Below, one piece after another: positions 1 to 7,930 of a stretch of DNA of 64,000 nucleotides. The stretch's first letter is position 1. Each line of letters begins with the position of its first letter. Made by a program: the position numbers and the translations under genes. The notes under the pieces were generated by a model. It did not search any database, was not told where the DNA came from, and saw only the letters and a list, made by a program, of their open reading frames with translations. The DNA comes from an uncultured Gammaproteobacteria bacterium. GTDB lineage: Bacteria > Pseudomonadota > Gammaproteobacteria > GCA-002705445 > GCA-002716945. Location of the stretch: the NCBI GenBank assembly GCA_902559355.1, contig CACEHM010000001.1, positions 1 through 64,000 of the forward strand. The letters run 5' to 3'.

Positions 1-521
1 TAGATCCTCAAAATTCCGCTTTAAACTGGCTGTCTTTAAGACCAATAACTAAACCGAAAATTAAAGGAGTATCATCATTGCCTCCACAAAAAGTCTCAAG
101 GAAGCTTAATGATGTAACAATTTTCGATGTCCCGGCAGCTATATATGGTCCAAGGCTTGAGACTTATATTAAAAAAGCTAGAAAGATTATAATACCTGTC
201 CTTCCGTCACCTATAGACATGGCTGCAGCAAAAGATTTTCTTAAGTCTATTAGAAACCTAGGAAGTGTTGTTAGAAATAGAACAGATATATGCTTGGTCG
301 CAAATAGGTGTAGAGCTAATACAAATATATTTGAGGAATTAGATGACTATCTTGTAAAAGAAAAAGGCATTAGATATGTCACAGCTTTTAGAGATAATAC
401 AAATTATATTAATTCAGCTAGAAAAGGTATTGGCATATTCGAAATGGGCGAATCAATGACCGCTCAAGATCGAGAAGAATGGAAGCCTCTTCTATCTTGG
501 CTTAAGCCAAAGAAAAAGTAA
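1..521 (+). CDS. ParA-family ATPase, C-terminal part (5' end outside window)
   Basis: The frame is open from base 3 with no start codon, so the gene begins upstream; about 172 residues are visible. They open with DPQNSALNWL, the DxDPQ segment that follows the P-loop in ParA/MinD-like ATPases, and continue with a Walker-B-like stretch (TIFDVPAAIYG) and IIPVLPSPIDMAAA, all typical of ParA-type deviant-Walker ATPases. The P-loop itself lies outside the window. Such proteins position plasmids, chromosomes or protein complexes; the cargo cannot be told from here. A TTG at 78 could pass for a start, but it lies inside the conserved domain. It converges on the SDR gene with 4 bases between stops. 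Confidence 0.75.
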   Translation, partial: DPQNSALNWLSLRPITKPKIKGVSSLPPQKVSRKLNDVTIFDVPAAIYGPRLETYIKKARKIIIPVLPSPIDMAAAKDFLKSIRNLGSVVRNRTDICLVANRCRANTNIFEELDDYLVKEKGIRYVTAFRDNTNYINSARKGIGIFEMGESMTAQDREEWKPLLSWLKPKKK

Positions 522-525
522 TTTT

Positions 526-1365
526 CTAGTTTAGACTATCTTTAATACCTTCTCTGACATCTTTAAACTCTATGATACCTGGAAAGATGCTGTTCATTAA
601 TGACACATCTAATATCCTCGATTCATTTATAAAACTCTTGCGTTTATCATCGTATAGCTCATTAGCCTCTTCATAATCTATGAATTTTGGATAGTTGAGT
701 TTGAGCACATCATAGATATGAAGATAGTACTCAGTAGTTTTAATTGGAGTGCCATCACTTACGTTCATGACTATATTTGTGGTCTCTTCATGCATTAAAC
801 ATTTGATTATTATTTTTGCTAAATCTTTAGCATTTATTAAATTTGTATGTTTACAGATATCTTGTCTAATCAATGGTAAATTACTATCCACTCTTTTCAT
901 AGGCAATCTTCCTGGTCCATATATTCCTGGTACTCTAAGAATTGTATAATCAATTTTGCTATCAATAATTTGATTCTCTGCATGAACTCTTCTTTTAGCT
1001 CTGTCGGTCATCGGCGCTAACTTTGATTCTTCGTCTACTAACTGATCTTTCTTATCGCCGTATACCCCGCTAGTACTTATATATACGAGTCTATTTATTT
1101 TACTTTTATCTACACTAGACAGGAAATTTTTAAGCGTATGATCTTCAACTCCACTTGCTTGTGGCGCAGCTAAGTAAACGACATCACCCTTATCTTTGAA
1201 CACTATATCTAGTTCATCCGTGCATATCGAGATATCTATGGAATAGTTATGTTTGCAGTTATTTTTTTCAGATCTACAAACTCCAACAAACTCATAATCA
1301 CAACTATACTTGTCTGTTATAAAGTCACAAACATATCCGTTGCCTATAAGGTAAATTTTATTCAT
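526..1365 (-). CDS. NAD(P)-dependent epimerase/dehydratase-like SDR protein
   Basis: 279 aa, an extended-SDR (Rossmann) protein of the YeeZ-like type. The N-terminus IYLIGNGYV is a Gly-rich nucleotide-binding turn. YISTSGVYGD in the middle carries the Ser/Tyr region usual for sugar epimerases, and LRVPGIYGPGR follows as in NAD-dependent epimerases. The classical YxxxK is not evident: the residues after the Ser/Tyr region read RAKRRVHAE. The start overlaps the end of hemD by 8 bases, so it is probably translated with hemCD. Substrate unknown. In many betaproteobacteria hemX/hemY follow hemD; this gene takes that place. Confidence 0.7.
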   Translation of the reverse strand: MNKIYLIGNGYVCDFITDKYSCDYEFVGVCRSEKNNCKHNYSIDISICTDELDIVFKDKGDVVYLAAPQASGVEDHTLKNFLSSVDKSKINRLVYISTSGVYGDKKDQLVDEESKLAPMTDRAKRRVHAENQIIDSKIDYTILRVPGIYGPGRLPMKRVDSNLPLIRQDICKHTNLINAKDLAKIIIKCLMHEETTNIVMNVSDGTPIKTTEYYLHIYDVLKLNYPKFIDYEEANELYDDKRKSFINESRILDVSLMNSIFPGIIEFKDVREGIKDSLN

Positions 1366-2062
1366 TTATCTGACTTATTTTTAAAGCTAATGTTTCTATA
1401 TCGTATATATCTTCAATTTTTGTTATAGATGCGACATCCTCATCAATAATAATCTTTTCATCAGACTTATCTAATAAAAAAAAGTGTACTTTCTCTAAGT
1501 TAACATCGGGGTTTCTTATAAGTGGTTCTACACTACTTTTGCTAAATCCAATAATGATACAACCTTGATTAACCATCTTGCTTACTTTAGCTAAATTATC
1601 ATTATTGAGTATGCGCTCATATACATTACATATTTTATAATCGATTTTTTTATTATTAAGATATTCCTCAATTGTTCTCTTTCCACCTATTCCTTTAAGA
1701 AGGAGAGTTTTTCCTAGCTCATAGTTATCATCATCAAATTTCTTTATAAGTCCTAAGCTCGAATATTCGATTTCGGGTATCAAACAGCTTATCCCAAATT
1801 TCTTCTCTACCCATGCTTTGCAGTTAGGGCCTATTCCATAAATTCGCTTAGTACTATAGATATGATTATTGCTGGAGTCTATTTTTTTTATAGCATTAGC
1901 GCTCTGGATAATTATGGTTTTATATTCATCATCTATAGGGTATCTCTCAATGTGTTGAATATCTTGTATTAACATGTCATGAAATGCATGTCCCTTTTGT
2001 TCTAATATCTCTGCAAGTTCATCTTTCATTGAAAAGTTTGAGACTAGGATTATATCTAACAT
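1358..2062 (-). CDS. hemD: Uroporphyrinogen-III synthase
   Basis: 234 aa, normal length for HemD, which closes and inverts ring D of hydroxymethylbilane to give uroporphyrinogen III in the cytoplasm. The family is poorly conserved. Support comes from the two-lobed pattern: an IIIQSANAIKKI segment in lobe 1, LLLKGIGGKRTIEEYL (the usual RG..GR..L turn) at about residue 120, and IIIGFSKSSVEPLI (the usual T.ss.a...l) in lobe 2. The start overlaps the 3' end of hemC by 7 bases, giving translational coupling. Function rests on position as much as on sequence. Confidence 0.85.
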   Translation of the reverse strand: MLDIILVSNFSMKDELAEILEQKGHAFHDMLIQDIQHIERYPIDDEYKTIIIQSANAIKKIDSSNNHIYSTKRIYGIGPNCKAWVEKKFGISCLIPEIEYSSLGLIKKFDDDNYELGKTLLLKGIGGKRTIEEYLNNKKIDYKICNVYERILNNDNLAKVSKMVNQGCIIIGFSKSSVEPLIRNPDVNLEKVHFFLLDKSDEKIIIDEDVASITKIEDIYDIETLALKISQINE

Positions 2063-2967
2063 TTAAGCATCCTCTTGGAACCCATCTTTATAAAAACATC
2101 TGATAGGTCTTTAGCAAGTTCTTCATAAGCATCTTTTTTACCAGATACTTTATTTTTAATGAACTTTGTTCCATCAATAGATGCAACATAACCTGTTATT
2201 GTTAGTAAATTTTTTTCTATCACAGCATGCGCACCTATTGGCGATAAGCAATCACCGTCCATGTTTCTAGCAAATATCCTCTCAGCAGTACCACATATTT
2301 CGGTATCTGTGTGTACCACTTTTTTAATTCTCTTGATAACAAAATCATTTTCAGATAAACACTCTATACATAAAATTCCCTGTCCTGGCGAGGGCACAAA
2401 ATCATTTACATCAAGACTCTCTGTAACAACATGATCCAGTCCCATTCTTTTGAGTCCAGATTTAGCTAAAATTATTCCGTCCAACTGTTCTTTTTTTAGT
2501 TTTTGAAGTCTTGTTTGAATATTACCTCTTATTTCTTTTGATTTAATATTTGAATTTATATGTTTTATTATTGCCTGCCTTCTAGGGCTGGAAGAACCAA
2601 TAACGCCAGTTTCAATATCAGACAAAGTCTTGTGTTTATCTGAGATAAACACATCTCTTGGATCCTCTCTTTCCATAATAGTGCTTATATTAAATCTCTC
2701 ATCAAGCTTTGCAGGAACATCTTTCATAGAATGAACAGCTATATCAGCCTCTCCCTCTAGGAGTGCGTTTTCAAGTTCTTTTAAAAAAAGGCCTTTACCA
2801 CCCTCTTTTTTGAAGATTTTATTATCCACTGTATCCCCTGATGTGCTCATAGATATTAGTTCAACTTTATCAAAAACACCGTTATCTATTAGAAAGTTTT
2901 TGACCATATTAGCTTGAGCTAAAGCTAGAGGACTTTTACGAGTAGCAAGTATTATATTGTTAGTCAT
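2056..2967 (-). CDS. hemC: Porphobilinogen deaminase (hydroxymethylbilane synthase)
   Basis: 303 aa, full length. HemC polymerises four porphobilinogens into hydroxymethylbilane. Visible landmarks are the N-terminal ILATRKSPLALAQA, substrate/cofactor-binding segments VHSMKDVP (about 79-85) and GSSSPRRQA (124-132), and the cofactor cysteine C240 in MDGDCLSPIG, to which the dipyrromethane is attached. It heads hemC-hemD-SDR and is divergent from argH across a 72-bp spacer. hemB is far away at 31.6 kb, so heme genes are dispersed. Confidence 0.97.
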   Translation of the reverse strand: MTNNIILATRKSPLALAQANMVKNFLIDNGVFDKVELISMSTSGDTVDNKIFKKEGGKGLFLKELENALLEGEADIAVHSMKDVPAKLDERFNISTIMEREDPRDVFISDKHKTLSDIETGVIGSSSPRRQAIIKHINSNIKSKEIRGNIQTRLQKLKKEQLDGIILAKSGLKRMGLDHVVTESLDVNDFVPSPGQGILCIECLSENDFVIKRIKKVVHTDTEICGTAERIFARNMDGDCLSPIGAHAVIEKNLLTITGYVASIDGTKFIKNKVSGKKDAYEELAKDLSDVFIKMGSKRMLKC

Positions 2968-2969
2968 TA

Positions 2970-3001
2970 TTGCATTACCAAAATTTCAGTTATAGTATAC
3001 T
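2970..3001. promoter_or_regulatory. Probable divergent promoter region, hemC / argH
   Basis: The spacer holds AGTATACT (2994-3001), a perfect palindrome that reads TATACT, a good sigma70 -10 box, on both strands. On the + strand TTGCAT (2970-2975) precedes TATAGT (2991-2996) by 15 bp, or TATACT by 20 bp, so no spacing is ideal. The reverse copy would start hemC transcription about 20 bases before its ATG at 2967. No other candidate was seen in this short spacer. Confidence 0.4.
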
Positions 3002-3039
3002 GGCATTGAGACATATATTAAAACTTCAAGAGATTTATT

Positions 3040-4431
3040 ATGAAAAACTCCACTTGGTCAGGAAGATTTAAAAAAGGGTTAGATGAAGAAGTGCTCGAGT
3101 TCTCTGAAAGCATTAGCTTTGACCATCTTCTTTTTGATTCAGACATCAGGGTGTGTATTGCGCATGCAGAGATGTTGTCAGAATGTAAAATTATTTCAAA
3201 GAAAGAATCAAATATGTTGATTAAAGGTTTAAATGCAGTTCAAAAGAAATATGATGCAGGCAAGCTGAAGCTGTCAATCAAATTTGAAGATGTACACATG
3301 AACATAGAACAAGCTCTTACTAAAGAGATAGGAGAACTTGGTAAAAAAATTCATATGGGAAGATCTAGAAATGATTTAGTTGCCACAGATTTTAGGCTCT
3401 ACTTGAGGGACTGTTCAGACTTAATTCTGGAAAAGTTAAGAGACATTAGATATGCACTTGCCTTATCTGCACATGATAATTCTGGCGTAATTTTTCCAGG
3501 TTACACACATTTACAACTAGCTCAGCCAGTTACATTCGGCCATCATCTGCTTGCTTGGCATGAAATGTTAGCTAGAGATGAACAGAGAATGGTTCAAACT
3601 AAAGACAGACTAAATGTGCTCCCTTTAGGAAGCGCTGCGCTGTCTGGAACACCATATAAAATTGATCGTAAGTCTGTAGCTAATAAACTTGGATTTAAAA
3701 CCGTGTCGTCTAATTCTATGGATGCAGTAAGCGATAGAGATTTCGTTTGTGATTTTGCATATACATGTTCAATGACGATGATGCATCTTTCAAGGATATC
3801 AGAAGAACTAGTTTTCTGGATGAACAGTCATATTAAGCTTGTAGATATTGATGAAGCATTTTGTACTGGATCATCAATTATGCCTCAGAAAAAAAATCCT
3901 GATGTGCCTGAATTAGTAAGAGGGAAATCAGGTGCAGTAATAGGTTCTTTAACATCATTGTTTGTTTTATTAAAAGGGCTGCCATTAACATACAATAGAG
4001 ATCTTCAAGAAGATAAAAGTATCATATTAGAAGCTATTGGGAGTGTGGTTTCATGCTTAGCTTTAATGCCAAGACTGATATTAACTTTAAAAGTCAACAA
4101 GGAAAGAGCTTTGATTTTTTCCAAACAAGATTATTCAAATGCTACTGATTTAGCTGACTATCTTTCTATGAAAGGCGTTCCATTTAGGACGTCTCATGAA
4201 ATAGTTGGAAAAATAGTTAAATATGCTGAATCAAAAAACATAAGCCTTAATGAGATCTCACTGGATGTATTTAAAACATTTTCTAATAAAATTAATAAGG
4301 ATGTATATACATCAATTGATGTTGAAAGGTCTATACATACAAAAAAAGCAATAGGAGCATCATCGCCAGCTAATGTTAGAAAAGAAGCAAAAAAAATATT
4401 ATCAGCACTGAAGGTTTATGGCTATAAATAA
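3040..4431 (+). CDS. argH: Argininosuccinate lyase
   Basis: 463 aa, full length. ArgH splits argininosuccinate into arginine and fumarate, the last step of arginine synthesis, as a homotetramer of the fumarase/aspartase superfamily. The superfamily signature GSSIMPQKKNP is at residues 277-287, GRSRND at 107-112, and the catalytic-base region PGYTHLQLAQP at about 153-163. It is divergent from hemC; argH/hemC neighbourhood is common in Betaproteobacteria. The following small gene starts inside its last codons. Confidence 0.97.
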   Translation: MKNSTWSGRFKKGLDEEVLEFSESISFDHLLFDSDIRVCIAHAEMLSECKIISKKESNMLIKGLNAVQKKYDAGKLKLSIKFEDVHMNIEQALTKEIGELGKKIHMGRSRNDLVATDFRLYLRDCSDLILEKLRDIRYALALSAHDNSGVIFPGYTHLQLAQPVTFGHHLLAWHEMLARDEQRMVQTKDRLNVLPLGSAALSGTPYKIDRKSVANKLGFKTVSSNSMDAVSDRDFVCDFAYTCSMTMMHLSRISEELVFWMNSHIKLVDIDEAFCTGSSIMPQKKNPDVPELVRGKSGAVIGSLTSLFVLLKGLPLTYNRDLQEDKSIILEAIGSVVSCLALMPRLILTLKVNKERALIFSKQDYSNATDLADYLSMKGVPFRTSHEIVGKIVKYAESKNISLNEISLDVFKTFSNKINKDVYTSIDVERSIHTKKAIGASSPANVRKEAKKILSALKVYGYK

Positions 4432-4783
4432 AATAAGCTTCAGTTTACTTATAATATTTTTATTAGCTTTCTCACATGTATCACATTCTGATATTAAAAC
4501 GCCAACTATTAAAGAATACATGAGTGATGATTCTGGGCTATATGATTCATATATCTATGGCCTTGAGAGCGGCCTTGAGTGGGCTTCAGAATATTATTAT
4601 CGAAAACACGAGATTGAGCTTTATTGTAAGCCAGGAAACATAGAGCTTCCTGCGTCTGAACTCCGCAAAATCATTAATAAAACTATTAGCTCTAAACCAG
4701 GGTTCTTTGACGAATATGAAAATGAACCTTTGGTTGGCCTTGCCCTTAGAAATGGGTTTATTGAGACTTTTCCTTGCCGATAA
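4418..4783 (+). CDS. Small exported protein, Rap1a/Tai-like
   Basis: 121 aa with an N-terminal signal peptide (hydrophobic stretch about 7-19, likely cleavage after HVSHS at 24). The mature part is about 97 residues with two cysteines, C70 and C120, placed to form a disulfide. The pattern YIYGLESG, then xYCKPG, a helix, and a C-terminal LRNGFIETFPC resembles the Rap1a/Tai4-type periplasmic domain (family known from immunity to type VI amidase effectors and from many orphan homologues). No effector gene is next to it, so an immunity role is not supported here. The start overlaps argH by 14 bases, so it is co-translated with argH. Confidence 0.6.
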   Translation: MAINKISFSLLIIFLLAFSHVSHSDIKTPTIKEYMSDDSGLYDSYIYGLESGLEWASEYYYRKHEIELYCKPGNIELPASELRKIINKTISSKPGFFDEYENEPLVGLALRNGFIETFPCR

Positions 4784-4812
4784 CTCTTGTTACAAAGTAC
4801 CTAATTCTGTAA

Positions 4813-4818
4813 TATAAT
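4813..4818 (+). promoter_or_regulatory. -10 box upstream of the 118-aa gene
   Basis: A perfect TATAAT lies 34 bases before the ATG at 4853. TTGTTA at 4787-4792 is the best -35 match but with a 20-bp spacer. A strong ribosome binding site, AGGAGA, sits just before the start. Together they suggest this small gene has its own, possibly strong, expression. Confidence 0.45.
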
Positions 4819-4852
4819 TACTGGATTATATTAATTTATAGGAGAAACGAAT

Positions 4853-5209
4853 ATGCCAGATCATCCAGTACCACAAGGAGATGACATTATATTGCCTGAT
4901 GGGACCAAGGTAGGTTCATGGAATGGCGATGATGTGAAGGATCTTCAAGTAGAGGTACTTAGAATAATAAAAGAACAGAAAGAGAGTGGAGCCGATAGAA
5001 ACAATCTTCTGATACGTTTTGGAATACCACATATGGATCAGACACCTGATCATCTCAAAAATTTTATCGCTTATGCACTATGGGGTGTTGATAAGAAAGG
5101 AATGTGTCTTACTCACAGAAGAGCTGACCATTTTGAACACTTAGATAAAATTAACGAAAAATACGGAAGCGAAACTGCAATAGCTGCAGCACAAAGATAT
5201 CGCGAGTAA
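4853..5209 (+). CDS. Conserved-looking hypothetical protein, 118 aa
   Basis: I do not recognise this protein. It is soluble: no signal peptide, no membrane segment. It is rich in charged residues, with an acidic N-terminus (PDHPVPQGDD, then ILPDGTKVGSWNGDD), a predicted amphipathic helix about 27-45, and a His-rich C-terminal half (HMDQTPDHLKN, THRRADHFEHL) with one Cys in GMCLTHRR. The His/Cys clustering could bind metal, which is speculation. It has its own TATAAT box, the strong ribosome binding site AGGAGA, and an intrinsic terminator directly after the stop, so it is probably a well-expressed single-gene unit. Confidence 0.7.
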   Translation: MPDHPVPQGDDIILPDGTKVGSWNGDDVKDLQVEVLRIIKEQKESGADRNNLLIRFGIPHMDQTPDHLKNFIAYALWGVDKKGMCLTHRRADHFEHLDKINEKYGSETAIAAAQRYRE

Positions 5210-5215
5210 CCCATT

Positions 5216-5255
5216 ATTTAAAAGGGCGGCAAGACTGCCCTTTTAAAGTTTTTTA
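5216..5255 (+). terminator. Intrinsic terminator after the 118-aa gene
   Basis: Inverted repeat TTTAAAAGGGC (5217-5227) and GCCCTTTTAAA (5237-5247) with a 9-base loop, followed by GTTTTTTAT. The stop codon of the opposing carboxylesterase gene lies in the downstream arm, so the hairpin separates two convergent genes. The U-tract is good only on the + strand. Confidence 0.85.
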
Positions 5256-5863
5256 TAAAACCAGTCTGTTAAATCACTAATCATTTCTTTACTGATTGTA
5301 TGACCACAATTGTCTACAAACTCATGCATATTCAAGCCTTTTTCTTTTAAGAATGCCATAGAATTATGATGAGTCTCTATAGAAATAGTTGTATCTTTAC
5401 TGCCATGAGCTACGTATATATCAGCATTTTTATTTTTTATCTCTAAGCTTGATGAAGACGGAACATACCCTGATATAGCGACAATAGCATCACAATTTAT
5501 ATCCGCATTTATACCCATTGATAGCGCTAGCGCTGCTCCTTGTGAAAAACCTCCAAGATATGTTTTTTTATTTGAATCTATGTAAGTAGCAAGGGCTAAT
5601 GTTATGTGTTCTTTAGATTTTTTTATTCCTTCATCATCTTCAATAACTATGCCATTATCTTCTTTAGGCAACGGATACCATGACCTTTTTCCATTATCCA
5701 TTGGCGCATTAGGCATTATTACATGAAGCTTCCCATCTAAATTTAAATTTAGTAATTTTATGAACGGTTCAAATCCCCAATTATTTGCCCCATAACCATG
5801 AAACCAGATTAGGTTGATGGAAGCGGATTCTTTATCACCTATCGTGATTATATCTTTATTCAT
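5243..5863 (-). CDS. Carboxylesterase/phospholipase-like alpha/beta hydrolase
   Basis: 206 aa, close in length to the bacterial carboxylesterase (acyl-protein-thioesterase-like, EstB/YpfH) family. NLIWFHGYGANNWGFE near the N-terminus forms the oxyanion-hole region, GFSQGAALALSMG at about residue 105 holds the nucleophile Ser in GxSxG, VAHGSKDTTIS supplies the acid Asp, and NCGHTIS the catalytic His. The complete triad predicts an active esterase; the substrate is unknown. No signal peptide, so cytoplasmic. Transcribed alone, divergent from lptM-lysA. Confidence 0.85.
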   Translation of the reverse strand: MNKDIITIGDKESASINLIWFHGYGANNWGFEPFIKLLNLNLDGKLHVIMPNAPMDNGKRSWYPLPKEDNGIVIEDDEGIKKSKEHITLALATYIDSNKKTYLGGFSQGAALALSMGINADINCDAIVAISGYVPSSSSLEIKNKNADIYVAHGSKDTTISIETHHNSMAFLKEKGLNMHEFVDNCGHTISKEMISDLTDWFYKKL

Positions 5864-5902
5864 TTTTTTAAAATCTTCATGATATGTGTTTGTAATTTAG
5901 AT

Positions 5903-5908
5903 TATAAT
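5903..5908 (+). promoter_or_regulatory. -10 box of lptM-lysA, implying a leaderless transcript
   Basis: TATAAT is 6 bases upstream of the lptM ATG at 5915. With normal -10 to +1 spacing transcription would start at or next to the A of the ATG. No ribosome binding site is possible in that space and no better promoter is visible between the carboxylesterase start and lptM. No clear -35 box was seen. Confidence 0.45.
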
Positions 5909-5914
5909 ACCAGA

Positions 5915-6043
5915 ATGTACACATCTATATTACACAAATATATTTTAGTTCTTATAATGATTTCATTTTCACTGGTTCTATCTAATTGTGGCAACAAAGG
6001 ACCTTTGATCCCAGCATCTAACATAGTTTTAATAAATAAATAA
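5915..6043 (+). CDS. lptM: LptM-type small outer-membrane lipoprotein
   Basis: A 42-aa open frame (ATG at 5915, TAA at 6041). It has a hydrophobic signal sequence and then LSNCGNKGPLIP, which matches the lipobox plus CGxKGPL motif that defines LptM (YifL). LptM is a short lipoprotein that assists oxidative maturation of the LPS translocon LptDE at the outer membrane. The lipidated residue is Cys 25. One base separates its stop from the TTG start of lysA, the same order (lptM-lysA-dapF) as in many Beta- and Gammaproteobacteria, which strongly supports the call. Confidence 0.88.
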   Translation: MYTSILHKYILVLIMISFSLVLSNCGNKGPLIPASNIVLINK

Positions 6044-6044
6044 T

Positions 6045-7280
6045 TTGAATTCTTTACACTACCAAAAAAATAAACTCTTTTTTGATCAGTTAGATTTAGA
6101 AGAACTATCAAAAGGGATTACTACTCCATTTTACTTATATTCTGAAAATCTCATAAAACAGAATATTAAAGAATATATCTCACAGTCTAATGACAAGACG
6201 CTTTTTTGCTACTCTGTAAAGGCTAACTCAAATTTATCAATATTAAAATTAATTGCCTCTCAAGGAATGGGCTTTGATGTTGTATCTATGGGGGAGTTAT
6301 ATAGAGTTATTAAAGCTGGTTGTGATACTAAAAAAGTTGTTTATTCAGGTGTTGGAAAAACAAGAGCTGAGATTAGATATGCTTTAGAAAATAATATTCT
6401 TTGCTTCAATGTAGAGTCTGAAGGCGAGCTCTTTGTAATTAATGATGAAGCTTCTGCTATGGGCACAACCGCAAATATTTCTATCAGAGTCAATCCTGAT
6501 GTTGCGGTGGAATCACATCCATATATATCAACTGGATTGAAAGATAATAAGTTCGGTATCACATACAAGAATGCATTATCTCTCTATATAAAGGCATCAA
6601 AACTAAGTTCACTAAATATAATAGGCATTGATTTTCATATTGGATCACAGATTACTTCAATACAGCCCTTTATAGATTCGATTAAATCAATTAGAAGTTT
6701 AGTTAGTGATTTAAAAAAAGAAAATATTAATATTACACATATAGATGTAGGTGGCGGTCTTGGAATATCTTATGATGGCGAGGATATTGTTGGAAAAGCT
6801 GATTATATTAAAGAAATAACTGATTCTTTGAGAGATTTAAATGTGAATATCTTATTTGAACCAGGACGATCAGTAATAGGAGACTGCGGTCTTTTGGTGA
6901 CACAAATTCAATATATCAAAGAGTCAAAAACTAAGAACTTCATGATAGTAGATGCAAGCATGTCAGAGTTGATAAGACCCCCTCTCTATAATGCATTCCA
7001 TAAAATTACACCAATTTTAAAACGTGATAAGGGTCATAAAAAATATGATATAGTAGGCCCTGTTTGTGAAAGCGCAGACTTTCTTGGAAAAGAAAGGTCT
7101 ATGAACTCAGAGGTTTATGATCTTCTTGTTATTGAGGATGTTGGAGCCTATGGGTTTGTTTTATCATCAAATTATAATACAAGGCCGAAACCGTCAGAAT
7201 ATATTATATCAAATGGCAGTATTAGAGAGATAAGGTCTGCAGATACTCTTGATCAGATTCTTACAAATGAACTTAAGTGA
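6045..7280 (+). CDS. lysA: Diaminopimelate decarboxylase
   Basis: 411 aa, full length. LysA converts meso-diaminopimelate to lysine; it is a PLP fold-III enzyme. K59 in CYSVKANSN is the PLP lysine. HIGSQI, DVGGGLGI and FEPGRSVIG are the phosphate- and substrate-binding motifs, and GPVCESADFLGK contains the active-site Cys contributed across the dimer. The start is TTG: LHYQKNKLFFDQLDL aligns with the usual LysA N-terminus and no ATG lies nearby. It follows lptM by 1 base, precedes the methyltransferase with a 4-base overlap, and shares substrate with dapF two genes on. Confidence 0.96.
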   Translation: MNSLHYQKNKLFFDQLDLEELSKGITTPFYLYSENLIKQNIKEYISQSNDKTLFCYSVKANSNLSILKLIASQGMGFDVVSMGELYRVIKAGCDTKKVVYSGVGKTRAEIRYALENNILCFNVESEGELFVINDEASAMGTTANISIRVNPDVAVESHPYISTGLKDNKFGITYKNALSLYIKASKLSSLNIIGIDFHIGSQITSIQPFIDSIKSIRSLVSDLKKENINITHIDVGGGLGISYDGEDIVGKADYIKEITDSLRDLNVNILFEPGRSVIGDCGLLVTQIQYIKESKTKNFMIVDASMSELIRPPLYNAFHKITPILKRDKGHKKYDIVGPVCESADFLGKERSMNSEVYDLLVIEDVGAYGFVLSSNYNTRPKPSEYIISNGSIREIRSADTLDQILTNELK

Positions 7281-7930
7281 GACGCACTCCTGAACCAGAG
7301 CTAATGGAGAGTGAGACACAAGCTGTCTCATACGCACAAGCAGACTTTTCTGAATCAAATCAAATCTTCATGAGCAATCTTCTCCAGCAGACTTCAATTA
7401 ATAGTAAAACAAAAATATTAGATGTTGGCTGTGGTGATGGAGAGATACCAATAATGCTTGTTAAAAAAACTCAATGCCAGATCACTGCAATTGATGGTTC
7501 GGAAAATATGCTTAAACAATTTACTTTAAAAAAAGAAAAGCAAAATATAAAAAACATCGAGATATATAAAAAACTTATCAATAATGAGCTCTTCACAGAA
7601 AATGTATTTGATTTAGTTATTAATAATAGTGTTTTGCATCATATATCAGATGTAGATCTTTTTTGGCAAACTCTAATTAGACTGATTCGGCCAAAAGGAA
7701 AAATATTTTTGATGGACTTAGTGCGCCCTGAATCAAATGCACAATTAGAAAATATTCTATCAAAATACGGAGGCTCTGACCCTATCTTACTGAAAGATTT
7801 TGAGAATTCTCTTAGAGCTGCGTATACAATTGATGAGGTTAAATCACAACTAAGTGACTTTAGTCAAGTTACATTCAATATCAAATCTGTATCAGATAGA
7901 CATTTTTTTGCTACTATAATTATGAGATGA
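7277..7930 (+). CDS. Class I SAM-dependent methyltransferase
   Basis: 217 aa. ILDVGCGDGEIPIML (about 49-63) is SAM motif I, TAIDGSENML motif II and FDLVINNSVLHHISD motif IV, as in UbiE/Methyltransf_11 proteins. It begins with GTG inside the lysA stop; the N-terminus RRTPEPELMESETQAVSYAQADFSE matches a conserved leader of a beta/gammaproteobacterial family of unassigned methyltransferases. Substrate unknown. It sits between lysA and dapF with 4-base overlaps on both sides, so it is translated with them, which need not mean a lysine-related function. Confidence 0.85.
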   Translation: MRRTPEPELMESETQAVSYAQADFSESNQIFMSNLLQQTSINSKTKILDVGCGDGEIPIMLVKKTQCQITAIDGSENMLKQFTLKKEKQNIKNIEIYKKLINNELFTENVFDLVINNSVLHHISDVDLFWQTLIRLIRPKGKIFLMDLVRPESNAQLENILSKYGGSDPILLKDFENSLRAAYTIDEVKSQLSDFSQVTFNIKSVSDRHFFATIIMR

